This document shows, piece after piece, positions 26,044 to 37,649 of a stretch of 64,000 nt of DNA (positions are counted from its first letter, which is position 1; the number at the start of each line of letters is the position of its first letter). Location: positions 124,001 to 188,000 of the forward strand of contig NZ_BQHO01000006.1 in NCBI RefSeq assembly GCF_021601385.1. The letters are read 5' to 3'. The notes under the pieces are model-generated. The model was not told where the DNA came from. It did not search any database and was given only the letters and a program-made list of their open reading frames with translations. The position numbers and the translations under genes were made by a program. This DNA is from Pseudomonas parasichuanensis. Its GTDB lineage: Bacteria > Pseudomonadota > Gammaproteobacteria > Pseudomonadales > Pseudomonadaceae.

Positions 26044-28041
26044 TCAGTCTTCCAGCAGCTCTTCAGCGGTACCCAGGATGTTGTCCAGGGTGAAGCCGAA
26101 TTCTTCGAACAGCGCGGCAGCCGGCGCCGACTCACCGTAGGTGGTCATGCCGATGACGCGGCCTTCGAGGCCGACGTACTTGTACCAGAAGTCCGCGTGG
26201 GCGGCTTCGATGGCGATACGCGCGCCCACTTGCAGCGGCAGTACCGACTGTTTGTAGGCTGCGTCCTGGGCGTCGAACACGCTGGTGCTCGGCATCGACA
26301 CCACTCGCACCTTGCGGCCCTGCTCGCTCAGCTTGTCGAACGCCTGAACAGCCAGGCCCACTTCGGAACCGGTGGCGATCAGGATCAGCTCAGGCTCGCC
26401 GGCGCAGTCCTTGAGCACGTAACCGCCACGGGCGATATCGGCGATCTGCTGGGCGTCGCGGTCCTGGTGCTGCAGGTTCTGACGCGAGAAGATCAGCGCC
26501 GACGGGCCGTCCTTGCGCTCCAGGGCGCACTTCCAGGACACCGCGGATTCAACCGCGTCGGCCGGGCGCCAGGTGTCCAGGTTCGGCGTGCTGCGCAGGC
26601 TGGTCAGTTGCTCGATCGGCTGGTGGGTCGGGCCATCTTCGCCCAAGCCGATGGAGTCGTGGGTGTAGACGTGGATCACACGCTGCTTCATCAGTGCCGA
26701 CATGCGCACGGCGTTGCGGGCGTACTCCATGAACATCAGGAAGGTGGCGCCGTACGGCACCAGGCCGCCGTGCAGGGCAACACCGTTCATGATCGCGGTC
26801 ATGCCGAATTCGCGCACGCCGTAGTACATGTAGTTGCCGCTGGCATCTTCAGCGCTGACACCCTTGCAACCCTTCCACAGGGTCAGGTTGGAGCCGGCCA
26901 GGTCGGCCGAACCACCGAGGAACTCGGGCAGCAGCGGGCCGAACGCATTCAGGGTGTTCTGGCTGGCTTTACGGCTGGCGATGGTTTCGCCTTTGGCGGC
27001 GACTTCGGCGATGTAGGCAGCGGCTTTCTCGGCGAAGTCCGCCGGCAGCTCACCGCTCAGGCGACGCTTGAGCTCGCTGGCCAGCTCAGGGAAGGCGCCG
27101 GCGTAGGCAGCGAAGCGCTGGTCCCACTCGGCTTCGACCTTGGCGCCCTTGTCCTTGGCATCCCACTCGGCCTTGATGTCGGCCGGGATCTCGAACGGGC
27201 CGTGGTTCCAGTTCAGCTCTTTGCGGGCCAGGGCGATTTCGTCGTTACCCAGCGGTGCGCCGTGGCAGTCTTCCTTGCCCTGCTTGTTCGGCGAGCCAAA
27301 GCCGATGATGGTCTTGCAGCAGATCAGGGTCGGCTGCTCGCTCTTGCGGGCAGTGTCGATGGCCATCTTGATTTCGTCGGCATCGTGACCGTTGACGTTG
27401 CGGATCACCTGCCAGTTGTACGCCTCGAAGCGTGCCGGGGTGTTGTCGGTGAACCAGCCTTCAACTTCGCCGTCGATGGAGATGCCGTTGTCGTCATAGA
27501 ACGCAATCAGCTTGCCCAGGCCCAAGGTGCCGGCCAGCGAGGCGACTTCGTGGGAGATGCCTTCCATCATGCAGCCGTCGCCGAGGAACACGTAGGTGTT
27601 GTGGTCGACGATGTTGTGGCCTTCACGGTTGAACTGGGCGCCCAGCACTTTTTCCGCCAGGGCGAAGCCCACAGCGTTGGCCAGGCCCTGGCCCAACGGG
27701 CCGGTGGTGGTTTCGACGCCTGGGGTGTAACCGAACTCCGGGTGGCCCGGGGTGCGGCTGTGCAGCTGGCGGAAGGCCTTGAGGTCGTCAATGGTGACGT
27801 CGTAGCCGGTCAGGTGCAGCAGCGAATAAATGAGCATCGAGCCATGGCCGTTGGACAGCACGAAGCGGTCACGGTCGGCGAAGTTCGGGTTGCTCGGGTT
27901 GTGCTTCAGGTAGTCGCGCCAAAGCACTTCGGCGATATCCGCCATGCCCATGGGGGCACCTGGGTGGCCGCTGTTGGCCTTTTGCACGGCATCCATGCTG
28001 AGGGCACGAATGGCGTTGGCACGTTCACGACGGCTGGGCAT
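26044..28041 (-). CDS. tktA: Transketolase
   Basis: 665-aa thiamine diphosphate enzyme of the pentose phosphate pathway. Hallmarks: [54 protein letters not shown], the ThDP motif [12 protein letters not shown]...N, and [12 protein letters not shown] with [18 protein letters not shown] near the end. ATG at 28041 has AGGAG 8 bp upstream; the longer frame to 28125 is non-coding. First gene of the tktA-epd-pgk-fba order; divergent from sahR-metK, with a shared 249-bp control region holding the SahR palindrome. Confidence 0.96.
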   Translation of the reverse strand: MPSRRERANAIRALSMDAVQKANSGHPGAPMGMADIAEVLWRDYLKHNPSNPNFADRDRFVLSNGHGSMLIYSLLHLTGYDVTIDDLKAFRQLHSRTPGHPEFGYTPGVETTTGPLGQGLANAVGFALAEKVLGAQFNREGHNIVDHNTYVFLGDGCMMEGISHEVASLAGTLGLGKLIAFYDDNGISIDGEVEGWFTDNTPARFEAYNWQVIRNVNGHDADEIKMAIDTARKSEQPTLICCKTIIGFGSPNKQGKEDCHGAPLGNDEIALARKELNWNHGPFEIPADIKAEWDAKDKGAKVEAEWDQRFAAYAGAFPELASELKRRLSGELPADFAEKAAAYIAEVAAKGETIASRKASQNTLNAFGPLLPEFLGGSADLAGSNLTLWKGCKGVSAEDASGNYMYYGVREFGMTAIMNGVALHGGLVPYGATFLMFMEYARNAVRMSALMKQRVIHVYTHDSIGLGEDGPTHQPIEQLTSLRSTPNLDTWRPADAVESAVSWKCALERKDGPSALIFSRQNLQHQDRDAQQIADIARGGYVLKDCAGEPELILIATGSEVGLAVQAFDKLSEQGRKVRVVSMPSTSVFDAQDAAYKQSVLPLQVGARIAIEAAHADFWYKYVGLEGRVIGMTTYGESAPAAALFEEFGFTLDNILGTAEELLED

Positions 28042-28130
28042 CGCTGAGTCTCCTGGGGCTTGAATAGATAGTGAAACGAAAAAAGGCGGCCATTTTCGCC
28101 CACTGCGGGGGCCGGGGGCAATCATTTAAG

Positions 28131-28220
28131 CGCCAAGTGGCAAGCTTCAAGCGGCAAGAGGACCTGGATCGATACGCGTTCTGCTCTAATCTTGGGGCTT
28201 GAAGCTCATGACTTGCAGCT
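28131..28220. repeat. Imperfect inverted repeat in the tktA/sahR gap
   Basis: AGTGGCAAGCTTCAAGCGGCAAG on the left and GGCTTGAAGCTCATGACTTGCAGCT on the right form a weak inverted pair, similar to the CAAGCTTCAAGC elements seen in pseudomonad gaps. Unrelated to REP types A or B. Significance uncertain. Confidence 0.4.
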
Positions 28221-28224
28221 CATC

Positions 28225-28252
28225 AGCAATATCAAAACTTTTTGATATTGCT
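28225..28252. promoter_or_regulatory. Perfect 13-bp palindrome, candidate SahR operator
   Basis: AGCAATATCAAAA, a CT spacer and TTTTGATATTGCT. It lies 38 bp before the sahR start. SahR regulators (ArsR family) control methionine-cycle genes in Proteobacteria and are autoregulatory; an ATATCAAA-type palindrome next to sahR is the natural operator candidate. It could also affect the divergent tktA promoter. Confidence 0.75.
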
Positions 28253-28290
28253 ATTGCGACGACAGCAGCGCGTGTCTAGACTCCCGCCCC

Positions 28291-29289
28291 ATGAATCTCC
28301 ATGCGCCCCTTCCCGTTCAACGCAGCGATACCCTGGCCGCCCTGTGCAAGGCCAGCGGTGACCCGTTGCGCCTGAACGTGTTGCGCGCACTGGCCAGCGA
28401 CTCGTTCGGCGTGCTGGAACTGGCACAGATCTTCGACATCGGCCAGTCGGGCATGAGCCACCACCTCAAGGTGCTGGCCCAGGCCGACCTGGTGGCGACC
28501 CGCCGTGAAGGCAACGCGATCTTCTATCGCCGCGCCCTGCCGGACAGCCAGCAACCGGGCGGGCGCCTGCACATGGCGCTGCTCGAAGAGGTCGACGGCC
28601 TGACGCTGGCGCAAGACGTGCAGGCGCGCATTGCCCAGGTGCAACAGCGCCGGGCCGCCACCAGCCAGGACTTTTTCCAGCGTGTGGAAGAAAAATTCCG
28701 CGCCCAGCAGGACCTGATCGCCGGCTTGCCGCAGTACCGCGAAAGCCTGCTGGCGCTGCTCGACAAGCTGAGCTTCGCCAGCGATGCCAGCGCCCTGGAG
28801 GTCGGCCCGGGCGATGGCGGCTTTTTGCCCGACCTGGCCCGCCGCTTCGCCCAGGTCACGGCCATGGACAACAGCCCGACCATGCTCGACCTGGCCCGCC
28901 AGGTCTGCGAGCGCGACAAGCTGGATAACGTAAACCTGCAGTTGGCCGATGCACTGGGTGCAACGGAGGTGCAAGCCGACTGCGTGGTGCTGAATATGGT
29001 CCTGCACCATTTCAGCGACCCGGCCCTGGCCTTGCGCCTGCTGGCCAAACGGGTGAAGGCGGGCGGCAGCCTGCTGGTCACCGAGCTGTGCAGCCATGAC
29101 CAGGGGTGGGCGCGCGATGCCTGCGGCGACCTCTGGCTTGGTTTCGAGCAGGACGACCTGGCCCGTTGGGCCAATGCGGCGGGGCTGGCCCACGGGGACA
29201 GCCTCTACGTTGGCTTGCGTAACGGTTTCCAGATCCAGGTCCGGCATTTTCAGCGGGCCGCTGGCGACACACACATCGGTAAATTTTAG
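28291..29289 (+). CDS. sahR: SahR-type ArsR regulator with methyltransferase-like domain
   Basis: 332-aa repressor. Residues about 10-85: ArsR winged helix (ASGDPLRLNVLRALASDSFGVLELA, GQSGMSHHLKVLAQADLVATRREGN). Residues about 145-300: SAM methyltransferase-like fold with ALEVGPGDGGFLPDLA, AMDNSPTMLDLA and VLNMVLHHFSDP. In SahR proteins this domain senses S-adenosylhomocysteine and controls methionine-cycle genes. Only 12 bp separate its stop from metK, so sahR-metK is an operon, which supports the assignment. A perfect palindrome lies just upstream. Whether the domain has catalytic activity cannot be told. Confidence 0.88.
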   Translation: MNLHAPLPVQRSDTLAALCKASGDPLRLNVLRALASDSFGVLELAQIFDIGQSGMSHHLKVLAQADLVATRREGNAIFYRRALPDSQQPGGRLHMALLEEVDGLTLAQDVQARIAQVQQRRAATSQDFFQRVEEKFRAQQDLIAGLPQYRESLLALLDKLSFASDASALEVGPGDGGFLPDLARRFAQVTAMDNSPTMLDLARQVCERDKLDNVNLQLADALGATEVQADCVVLNMVLHHFSDPALALRLLAKRVKAGGSLLVTELCSHDQGWARDACGDLWLGFEQDDLARWANAAGLAHGDSLYVGLRNGFQIQVRHFQRAAGDTHIGKF

Positions 29290-29301
29290 GAACCCCTCGA
29301 G

Positions 29302-32308
<3,007 letters not shown>

Positions 32309-32367
32309 ATTTTGCGGATCAGGGCAGCATTCCGCTTTCTGCTGCCCTGCCCCGAATGGAGCCCTCG

Positions 32368-32763
32368 ATGAAACTGCTTTCGTCCCTCGCCCTGTCCACC
32401 CTGCTTGGTTTCGTCGCCAGCCCACTGCTGGCGGCCGAAGAACAGCCGGCGCTGACCGGATGTGCGGCCAAGCGCCAGGCCATCAGCGAACAGATCGAAC
32501 AAGCCCGCGCCCATGGCAACGGCGACCAGCTGGCCGGGCTGGAAACAGCCTTGGGTGAAGTGACCGAACACTGCACCGATGCCGGCCTGCGCAAGGAGCG
32601 CGAGCAGAAGGTGCTCGACGCCCGCCACGAAGTGAACCAGCGCACCAAGGACCTGGACAAAGCCATGAAAAAAGGCGACGCGGAGAAGATCAACAAGCGT
32701 AAGGACAAGCTCGCCGAGGCGAAGAAGGAACTGCAGGAAGCGGTGGACGAACTGGAGCGCTGA
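32368..32763 (+). CDS. DUF1090 family periplasmic protein
   Basis: 131-aa secreted protein: signal peptide MKLLSSLALSTLLGFVASPLLAA. The mature part is a charged helical hairpin with two cysteines (TGCAAKR and EHCTDAG) and the DUF1090 pattern KRQAISEQIEQARAHGNGDQLAGLETALGEV, ending in a coiled coil rich in Lys and Glu. E. coli YqjC belongs to the same family; function unknown. ATG at 32368 has GGAG 7 bp upstream (preferred over the ATG at 32356). 59 bp after ligB. Confidence 0.85.
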   Translation: MKLLSSLALSTLLGFVASPLLAAEEQPALTGCAAKRQAISEQIEQARAHGNGDQLAGLETALGEVTEHCTDAGLRKEREQKVLDARHEVNQRTKDLDKAMKKGDAEKINKRKDKLAEAKKELQEAVDELER

Positions 32764-32775
32764 TTCCTCTGTTCG

Positions 32776-32857
32776 GGCCCTATCGCCGGCAAGCCGGCTC
32801 CCACAAATGCCCCGTGGGAACCGCGGTCCGCCGCTGCGACTTGCCGGCGATGGGGCC
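32776..32857. repeat. REP pair with a chimeric right arm (type A / type C)
   Basis: Left arm is type A (GGCCCTATCGCCGGCAAGCC). The right arm reads GTGGGAACCGCGGTCC, then GCCGCTGCGACTTGCCGG and CGATGGGGCC, which follows type C (see 51510-51632) except for its type A end. Confidence 0.75.
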
Positions 32858-32867
32858 GGAGCGTCGA

Positions 32868-33314
32868 TCAGTGATTACGAAACTCGGTATGACAGGCCTT
32901 GCACGCCGCCTCGACCTTGTCCATCGGCCCCTTGAGCTGCGAGGCATCCAACGGCTGGCTGCGCGTCACGTCCACCAGCTCGCCAGTGACCCCTTCCAAC
33001 TGCCGGGCCAGGTCATGGAACCGCGCCTGGCGCTCCCAGACGTCCGCCCGGGCACTGCTGTCGCCCTCGTCGCGCACCTGCGGGAAGTGCTGCCAGGGCT
33101 GGTGGGAAAGGCCATCGAGCTTGACCGCGCCATCGGCGAACTTCGCCCCGTCGAACGGCAGCCGGCCGCGCAGCATGCCGCCAAGGTCCTCGCTGGTCTT
33201 GAGCATCGCCTTGAAGATCGCCTTGCGTTGGCCCAGCGGCGAGTTGGGGTCGACCTGGTTACAGGCGGTCAGGGCCAGGGCGGCCAGCAGTACTACGGAC
33301 AATCGCTTGAACAT
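32868..33314 (-). CDS. Cytochrome c'-like (class II) lipoprotein
   Basis: 148-aa heme protein. Signal sequence MFKRLSVVLLAALALTAC with lipobox LTAC. The mature domain is a four-helix bundle with the single heme-binding site CKACH near the C-terminus (CKACHTEFRNH), the placement typical of cytochrome c', and an N-terminal segment GQRKAIFKAMLKTSEDLGGMLRGRLPFDGAKFADGAVKLDGL as in this family. Start at 33314 has AGAG 6-7 bp upstream; the ATG three bases earlier is an alternative. Most members are soluble, so the lipid anchor is noteworthy. Convergent with the DUF1090 gene, divergent from mltA. Confidence 0.85.
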   Translation of the reverse strand: MFKRLSVVLLAALALTACNQVDPNSPLGQRKAIFKAMLKTSEDLGGMLRGRLPFDGAKFADGAVKLDGLSHQPWQHFPQVRDEGDSSARADVWERQARFHDLARQLEGVTGELVDVTRSQPLDASQLKGPMDKVEAACKACHTEFRNH

Positions 33315-33433
33315 CATGGTCTCTTCGGCCGGAAACAACGGGGCGCCAGTATCGCCGCCCATCGGCCAAAGACCAATAGCCACACAGAAAACAAGGGTGA
33401 ATATTCATGTTCGCCCAACACAGGATCACGCTC

Positions 33434-34585
33434 ATGACATCTGCATTGCGCCACCTTGCCTGGGCGCTTCCGGCCCTGGCCCTGCTGGCCGGCTGCAACG
33501 GCGGCGAAAACGCCAAGCCCGAACCCCACGCCATCGCCACTTACGCACCCGCCACCTGGCAGGATCTGCCCGCGGTCAACGACGACGAGCTGCTGGCCGG
33601 TTTCAACGCCTGGCGCAACGGCTGCGAGAAACTCAAGCGCGACCCGGTGTGGGCCGCCACCTGTGAAGCAGCCGGTACGGCGACACCAAGCGCCGCCCAA
33701 GTGCGCACCTTCCTCGAACAGAACCTGCAGGTCTACGGCCTGCGTTCGGCCGAAAACAACGCCAACGGCCTGATCACCGGTTATTACGAGCCGGTCTACC
33801 CGGGCAGCCTCAAACGCACCGAAGCGGCCCAGGTGCCGGTGTATGGCGTGCCGGAGGACATGATCGTGGTGGACCTGGCCAGCGTGTACCCCGAGCTCAA
33901 GGGCAAGCGCCTGCGCGGGCGCCTGGAAGGCCGTGTGCTCAAGCCCTACGACACCGCCGAGACCATCAACCGCGATGGCGCCAAGGCGCCGGTACTGGCC
34001 TGGCTGACCGACCCGATGGACCTGCAGTTCCTGCAGATCCAGGGCTCCGGTCGGGTGCAACTGGGTGACGGGCGCCAGCTGCGCCTGGGCTATGCCGACC
34101 AGAACGGCCACCCCTATCGGCCAATCGGCCGCTGGCTGGTGGAGCAGGGCCAGCTGAAAAAAGAAGAGGTGACCATGGGCGCTATCCACAGCTGGGCCCA
34201 GGCCAACCCCCAGCGGGTGCCCGAGCTGCTGGCGAGCAACCCCAGCTACGTGTTCTTCAGCACCCGCCCGGACAGCAACGAAGGCCCGCGCGGCTCGCTC
34301 AACGTGCCACTGACCGCAGGCTACAGCGTGGCCATCGACCGCAAGGTGATCCCGCTGGGCAGCCTCTTGTGGCTGTCCACCACCCGCCCTGACGGCAGCC
34401 CGGTGGTACGCCCGGTGGGCGCACAGGACACCGGCGGCGCCATCACCGGCGAGGTGCGTGCAGACCTGTTCTGGGGCACCGGGCCTGAAGCCGGAGAGTT
34501 GGCGGGCAACATGAAGCAGCAGGGGCAAATCTGGATGTTGTGGCCCAAGGGTGTAGCGCTGCCTGAGGTGCCGAAGGTGCCCTGA
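33434..34585 (+). CDS. mltA: Membrane-bound lytic transglycosylase A (MltA)
   Basis: 383-aa outer membrane lipoprotein that cleaves peptidoglycan glycan strands to 1,6-anhydro products. Lipoprotein signal MTSALRHLAWALPALALLAGC (lipobox LAGC). MltA domain with GLITGYYEPVYPGSL, LQIQGSGRVQLGDGR, SYVFFSTRP, and the 3D domain holding the catalytic Asp in GAQDTGGAI, followed by GEVRADLFWGTG. ATG at 33434 has AGGA 8 bp upstream. Followed by a type B REP pair. Confidence 0.95.
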   Translation: MTSALRHLAWALPALALLAGCNGGENAKPEPHAIATYAPATWQDLPAVNDDELLAGFNAWRNGCEKLKRDPVWAATCEAAGTATPSAAQVRTFLEQNLQVYGLRSAENNANGLITGYYEPVYPGSLKRTEAAQVPVYGVPEDMIVVDLASVYPELKGKRLRGRLEGRVLKPYDTAETINRDGAKAPVLAWLTDPMDLQFLQIQGSGRVQLGDGRQLRLGYADQNGHPYRPIGRWLVEQGQLKKEEVTMGAIHSWAQANPQRVPELLASNPSYVFFSTRPDSNEGPRGSLNVPLTAGYSVAIDRKVIPLGSLLWLSTTRPDGSPVVRPVGAQDTGGAITGEVRADLFWGTGPEAGELAGNMKQQGQIWMLWPKGVALPEVPKVP

Positions 34586-34595
34586 TGGCACACGC

Positions 34596-34708
34596 CCCCT
34601 GTAGGAGCGGCCTTGTGCCGCGAAAAAGCTGCATGGCAGCCCCGGCCATCTGTGGCGCAACACGGATCCATGGGGCCGCTTCGCGGCACAAGGCCGCTCC
34701 TACAGGGG
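34596..34708. repeat. REP pair, type B
   Basis: CCCCTGTAGGAGCGGCC on the left and GGCCGCTCCTACAGGGG on the right, spaced by AAAAAGCTGCATGGCAGCCC and GGGGCCGCTTCGCGGCACAA. Located between mltA and the convergent MAPEG gene. Confidence 0.9.
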
Positions 34709-34726
34709 ACGGTGTTCGACCCAGTA

Positions 34727-35113
34727 TCAGACCGACACGACAAAGAACGCCACGATCAACGCCAGCCCGGCGAACCACACGATCGAGCGCAGCGCCGCCC
34801 AGTCGGCCAGGTAGCAGATGATGTACAGCAGGCGGCTGGTGATATACATCACCCCCAGCACATCCTGGGTCACCTGCTCGGCGTTGCCGACGATATCCGC
34901 CACCAGCACCGCCGCGGCAAACGCCGGGAACGCCTCATAACCATTCTGCTGTGCCGCATGGGCACGTCGCGGCAGCCCGGACAGCGTGTCGAGGAAGGCC
35001 CGCGGATCATGGTTGTCGCGCAGGCCGAAGCGCCCACTGCTCACTTTGGCGATCAACGCACACAGCGGCGGCAGGACCAGGGCAATCAGGATGCACCACA
35101 GGGCTACGGTCAT
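34727..35113 (-). CDS. MAPEG family membrane protein
   Basis: 128-aa integral membrane protein with four predicted helices and the MAPEG pattern: LCALIAKVSSGRFGLRDNHDPR after helix 1, GLPRRAHAAQQNGYEAFPAFAAAVLVA (Glu and Asn-Gly-x-Glu core), and VMYITSRLLYIICYLADWAALRS. Eukaryotic members are glutathione transferases or leukotriene synthases; bacterial roles are mostly unknown. Lies 30 bp after the EamA gene on the same strand, probably cotranscribed. Confidence 0.85.
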   Translation of the reverse strand: MTVALWCILIALVLPPLCALIAKVSSGRFGLRDNHDPRAFLDTLSGLPRRAHAAQQNGYEAFPAFAAAVLVADIVGNAEQVTQDVLGVMYITSRLLYIICYLADWAALRSIVWFAGLALIVAFFVVSV

Positions 35114-35143
35114 GGACAGGACTCCTTGTTCAAAAATGATCGG

Positions 35144-35977
35144 TCAGAGCTTCATCACCAGCATGCCCGCCAGCACCAGCCCGCAAGCTAGGAGTCTTGG
35201 CCCGCCAAAAGGTTCTTTGAGGTAGCGCATGCCCAGCAGCACCACCAGGATTACGCTGAGTTCACGCAGCGCCGCCGCCTCGGCCACCGACCCCAGGTGC
35301 ATGGCCCACAGCACCAGGGCATAGCTCAACAGTACGCACACGCCAACCGCCAGGCCCAGGCGCCACTGGGTACGCCAGAACAGCACGAACGGCGCGCGCC
35401 GGGCGACGCCGGCCAGCAGCGGAAACGGCCAGGCACTGAGCAGGGTCAGCCATACCAGGTAGTCCAGCGGCTTGCCCCACAGGCGCACGGCCTGGCCGTC
35501 GAACCAGGTGTAGCAGCCGATGCACAGGCCGATCAGCGCTACCACCGGCAGCATCGACCAGGGCAACCGATCGCCACCCCCGCCCTGCCACAGCAGGCAG
35601 GCCATGCCGCAGGGGATCAACAGGATGCCGATGATCTGCTGCTGGCTGAGCGACTCCCCGGCAAAGGCCAGGGTCAACCCCAGCACCACCAACGGCGACA
35701 GCCCGCGCATCAGAGGGTAGACCAGGCCCAGGTCACCGACCCGGTAGGCCTTGATCAGCAGCACCCGATACAGTTGCTCGGCCAGCGCCGAGGCCAGCAG
35801 CCAGGGCCAGATCTCGCCCGGCGGGAACTCGACGAAGGCCACGGCCAGCACCGCGAACACCAGCGCCACCAGGTCCATGCTGGCGATCACCAGCAGGCGC
35901 TCGGCGCTGAATTTGATGAGGGTGTTCCAGGTGGCGTGCAGCAGGGCTGCGATCAGAACGAGTGAAGTTGCCAGCAC
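35144..35977 (-). CDS. EamA/DMT family transporter
   Basis: About 277-aa inner membrane protein with ten hydrophobic segments in two repeats of five (EamA domains), for example LVLIAALLHATWNTLIKFSA and ILVVLLGMRYLKEPFGGPRLLACGLVLAG. Substrate unknown; the fold covers metabolite and drug exporters. There is no ATG near the first helix: GTG at 35977 is the best start, with GGACCCCAAGG upstream. The longer frame enters a REP and is not coding. Divergent from the Na+/H+ antiporter gene. Confidence 0.82.
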   Translation of the reverse strand: MLATSLVLIAALLHATWNTLIKFSAERLLVIASMDLVALVFAVLAVAFVEFPPGEIWPWLLASALAEQLYRVLLIKAYRVGDLGLVYPLMRGLSPLVVLGLTLAFAGESLSQQQIIGILLIPCGMACLLWQGGGGDRLPWSMLPVVALIGLCIGCYTWFDGQAVRLWGKPLDYLVWLTLLSAWPFPLLAGVARRAPFVLFWRTQWRLGLAVGVCVLLSYALVLWAMHLGSVAEAAALRELSVILVVLLGMRYLKEPFGGPRLLACGLVLAGMLVMKL

Positions 35978-36280
35978 GCCTTGGGGTCCTTGTCTTGGTT
36001 TTGTGGCGATCACTATATAGCGACACGCCTGCACTGGCCTCATCGCCGGCAAGCTCCACTCAAAGAGGATGCACACATCATTGTAGGAGCGGCCTTGCCG
36101 GCGATGAGGCCAGCGCAAGTCTCACAAGACAGGGCCCTGCAGGTAGCACCACAGGGCCATGTCAGGAACCAATTCTGCAAATCCGGTCATAAGGTGTGTC
36201 CCGAGCGCCGCGCCAGATCATCCAAGAACTGCCCGAGCCATTCGGGTAACGACTTGGAAGCCACTGTCACAGGATTCGGG
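35978..36280. other. Divergent gap between EamA and antiporter genes
   Basis: 303 bp. Contains an AT-rich promoter-like stretch (CACTATATAGCG near 36010) and the chimeric REP at 36036-36111. The remaining part up to 36280 shows no ORF or clear motif beyond a ribosome site AGGA before the antiporter ATG. Confidence 0.5.
36036..36111. repeat. Chimeric REP pair (type A with type B half)
   Basis: Left arm GGCCTCATCGCCGGCAAG is type A. Right arm begins as type B (TGTAGGAGCGGCCTT) and ends as type A (GCCGGCGATGAGGCC). Confidence 0.8.
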
Positions 36281-37516
36281 ATGCTTGAACTAGTTGCCGC
36301 GTTTATCTGCCTCACCACCCTCCTCACCTATGTGAATTACCGCTTCATCGGCCTGCCACCTGCCATCGGCGTGATGGTCACGGCGCTGCTGTTCTCCCTG
36401 ATGCTCCAGGGCCTGAGCCTGATCGGCTTCCCCGGCCTTGAAGAACGCGTCGAAGGGCTGATGAACCAGATCGATTTCAACGACCTGTTGATGCACTGGA
36501 TGCTGGCGTTCCTGCTGTTTGCCGGCGCCCTGCACGTCAACCTCGCCGACCTGCGCAGCTACCGCTGGCCGATCGGCCTGCTGGCCACGCTCGGGGTGCT
36601 GATCGCCACCGTGGTGATCGGCTACCTGGCGCACTGGGTGTTCGGCCTGTTCGGTTGGAATGTGCCACTGATCTACTGCCTGCTGTTCGGCGCGCTGATT
36701 TCGCCCACCGACCCGATCGCCGTGCTCGGCGCATTGCGTACCGCCAACGCATCGAAACCACTGAAGACCACCATCGTCGGCGAGTCGCTGTTCAACGACG
36801 GCACCGCGGTGGTGGTGTTCACCGTGCTGCTGGGCATCATCCAGTTGGGCGAGACGCCCAGCGTGGCCGACACGGCCCTGCTGTTCGCCCGTGAAGCCAT
36901 TGGCGGCGTGGTCTTCGGCGGCCTGATCGGCTACGCCACCTACCGCATGATCAAGAGCGTCGAGCAATACCAGGTCGAGGTGATGCTGACCCTGGCGCTG
37001 GTGATCGGCGGTTCGGCAATGTGCTACGAGCTGCACGTGTCGGCGCCGATTGCCATGGTGGTGGCCGGCCTGATCATCGGCAACCTGGGGCGTAACCTGG
37101 CGATGAACGACATGACCCGCCGCTACATGGACGGGTTCTGGGAACTGATCGACGACATGCTCAACGCCCTGCTGTTCGCCCTGATTGGCCTTGAGCTGTT
37201 GCTGCTGCCATTCAACTGGCTGCACCTGGCGGCGGGTGGCGTGCTGGCGGTGGCGGTGCTGGCCTCGCGGCTGCTGACCGTGGCCCCGGCGATCGTGCTG
37301 CTGCGCCGTTGGCGCACGGTGCCGCAGGGCACCATTCGCGTGCTGACCTGGGGTGGCTTGCGCGGGGGCGTTTCGGTCGCATTGGCCTTGTCGTTGCCAA
37401 TCGGTGAAGAGCGCGACCTGCTGCTGTCGATCACCTACATCGTGGTGCTGTCGTCGATCCTGATTCAGGGCCTGACGGTGGGCAAGGTGGTGCGCAGGGT
37501 CAGCGCCCAGCCTTGA
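36281..37516 (+). CDS. Na+/H+ antiporter, NhaP/CPA1 type
   Basis: 411-aa inner membrane cation/proton antiporter with about 12 helices. CPA1 signatures: LLFAGALHVNLADLR, the ion-site segment LLFGALISPTDPIAVLGAL with the ND/PTDP motif, GESLFNDGTAVVVF, and WGGLRGGVSVALALSLP near the C-terminus. ATG at 36281 has AGGA 6 bp upstream. The usual cytoplasmic C-terminal tail is very short here. Which cation it moves cannot be deduced. Followed by a REP pair. Confidence 0.92.
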   Translation: MLELVAAFICLTTLLTYVNYRFIGLPPAIGVMVTALLFSLMLQGLSLIGFPGLEERVEGLMNQIDFNDLLMHWMLAFLLFAGALHVNLADLRSYRWPIGLLATLGVLIATVVIGYLAHWVFGLFGWNVPLIYCLLFGALISPTDPIAVLGALRTANASKPLKTTIVGESLFNDGTAVVVFTVLLGIIQLGETPSVADTALLFAREAIGGVVFGGLIGYATYRMIKSVEQYQVEVMLTLALVIGGSAMCYELHVSAPIAMVVAGLIIGNLGRNLAMNDMTRRYMDGFWELIDDMLNALLFALIGLELLLLPFNWLHLAAGGVLAVAVLASRLLTVAPAIVLLRRWRTVPQGTIRVLTWGGLRGGVSVALALSLPIGEERDLLLSITYIVVLSSILIQGLTVGKVVRRVSAQP

Positions 37517-37523
37517 TAGTGCC

Positions 37524-37641
37524 GGGGCCGCTGTGCGGCCCTATCGCTGGCAAGCCAGCTCCCACAGGCTTGTGCAAGTCAAAGGCATGCGCTGTACCTG
37601 TGGGAGCCGGCTTGCCGGCGATAGGGCTGCATGGCAGCCCC
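37524..37641. repeat. REP pair, type A, with outer hairpins
   Basis: GGGGCCGCTGTGCGGCCC, CTATCGCTGGCAAGCCAGC, spacer, TGTGGGAGCCGGCTTGCC, then GGGCTGCATGGCAGCCC. In the convergent gap between the antiporter and thioesterase genes. Confidence 0.92.
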
Positions 37642-37649
37642 AAGACGGT

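Noticed and set aside
26002-28047. 681-aa plus-strand open frame opposite tktA
   Set aside because: Shadow of transketolase codons; no family features.
34596-34821. Short open frames such as 34585-34821 and 34613-35191
   Set aside because: They begin inside REP elements and read through them antisense to the MAPEG gene; the recurrent CRSGLVPRKG-type peptide is just translated REP.
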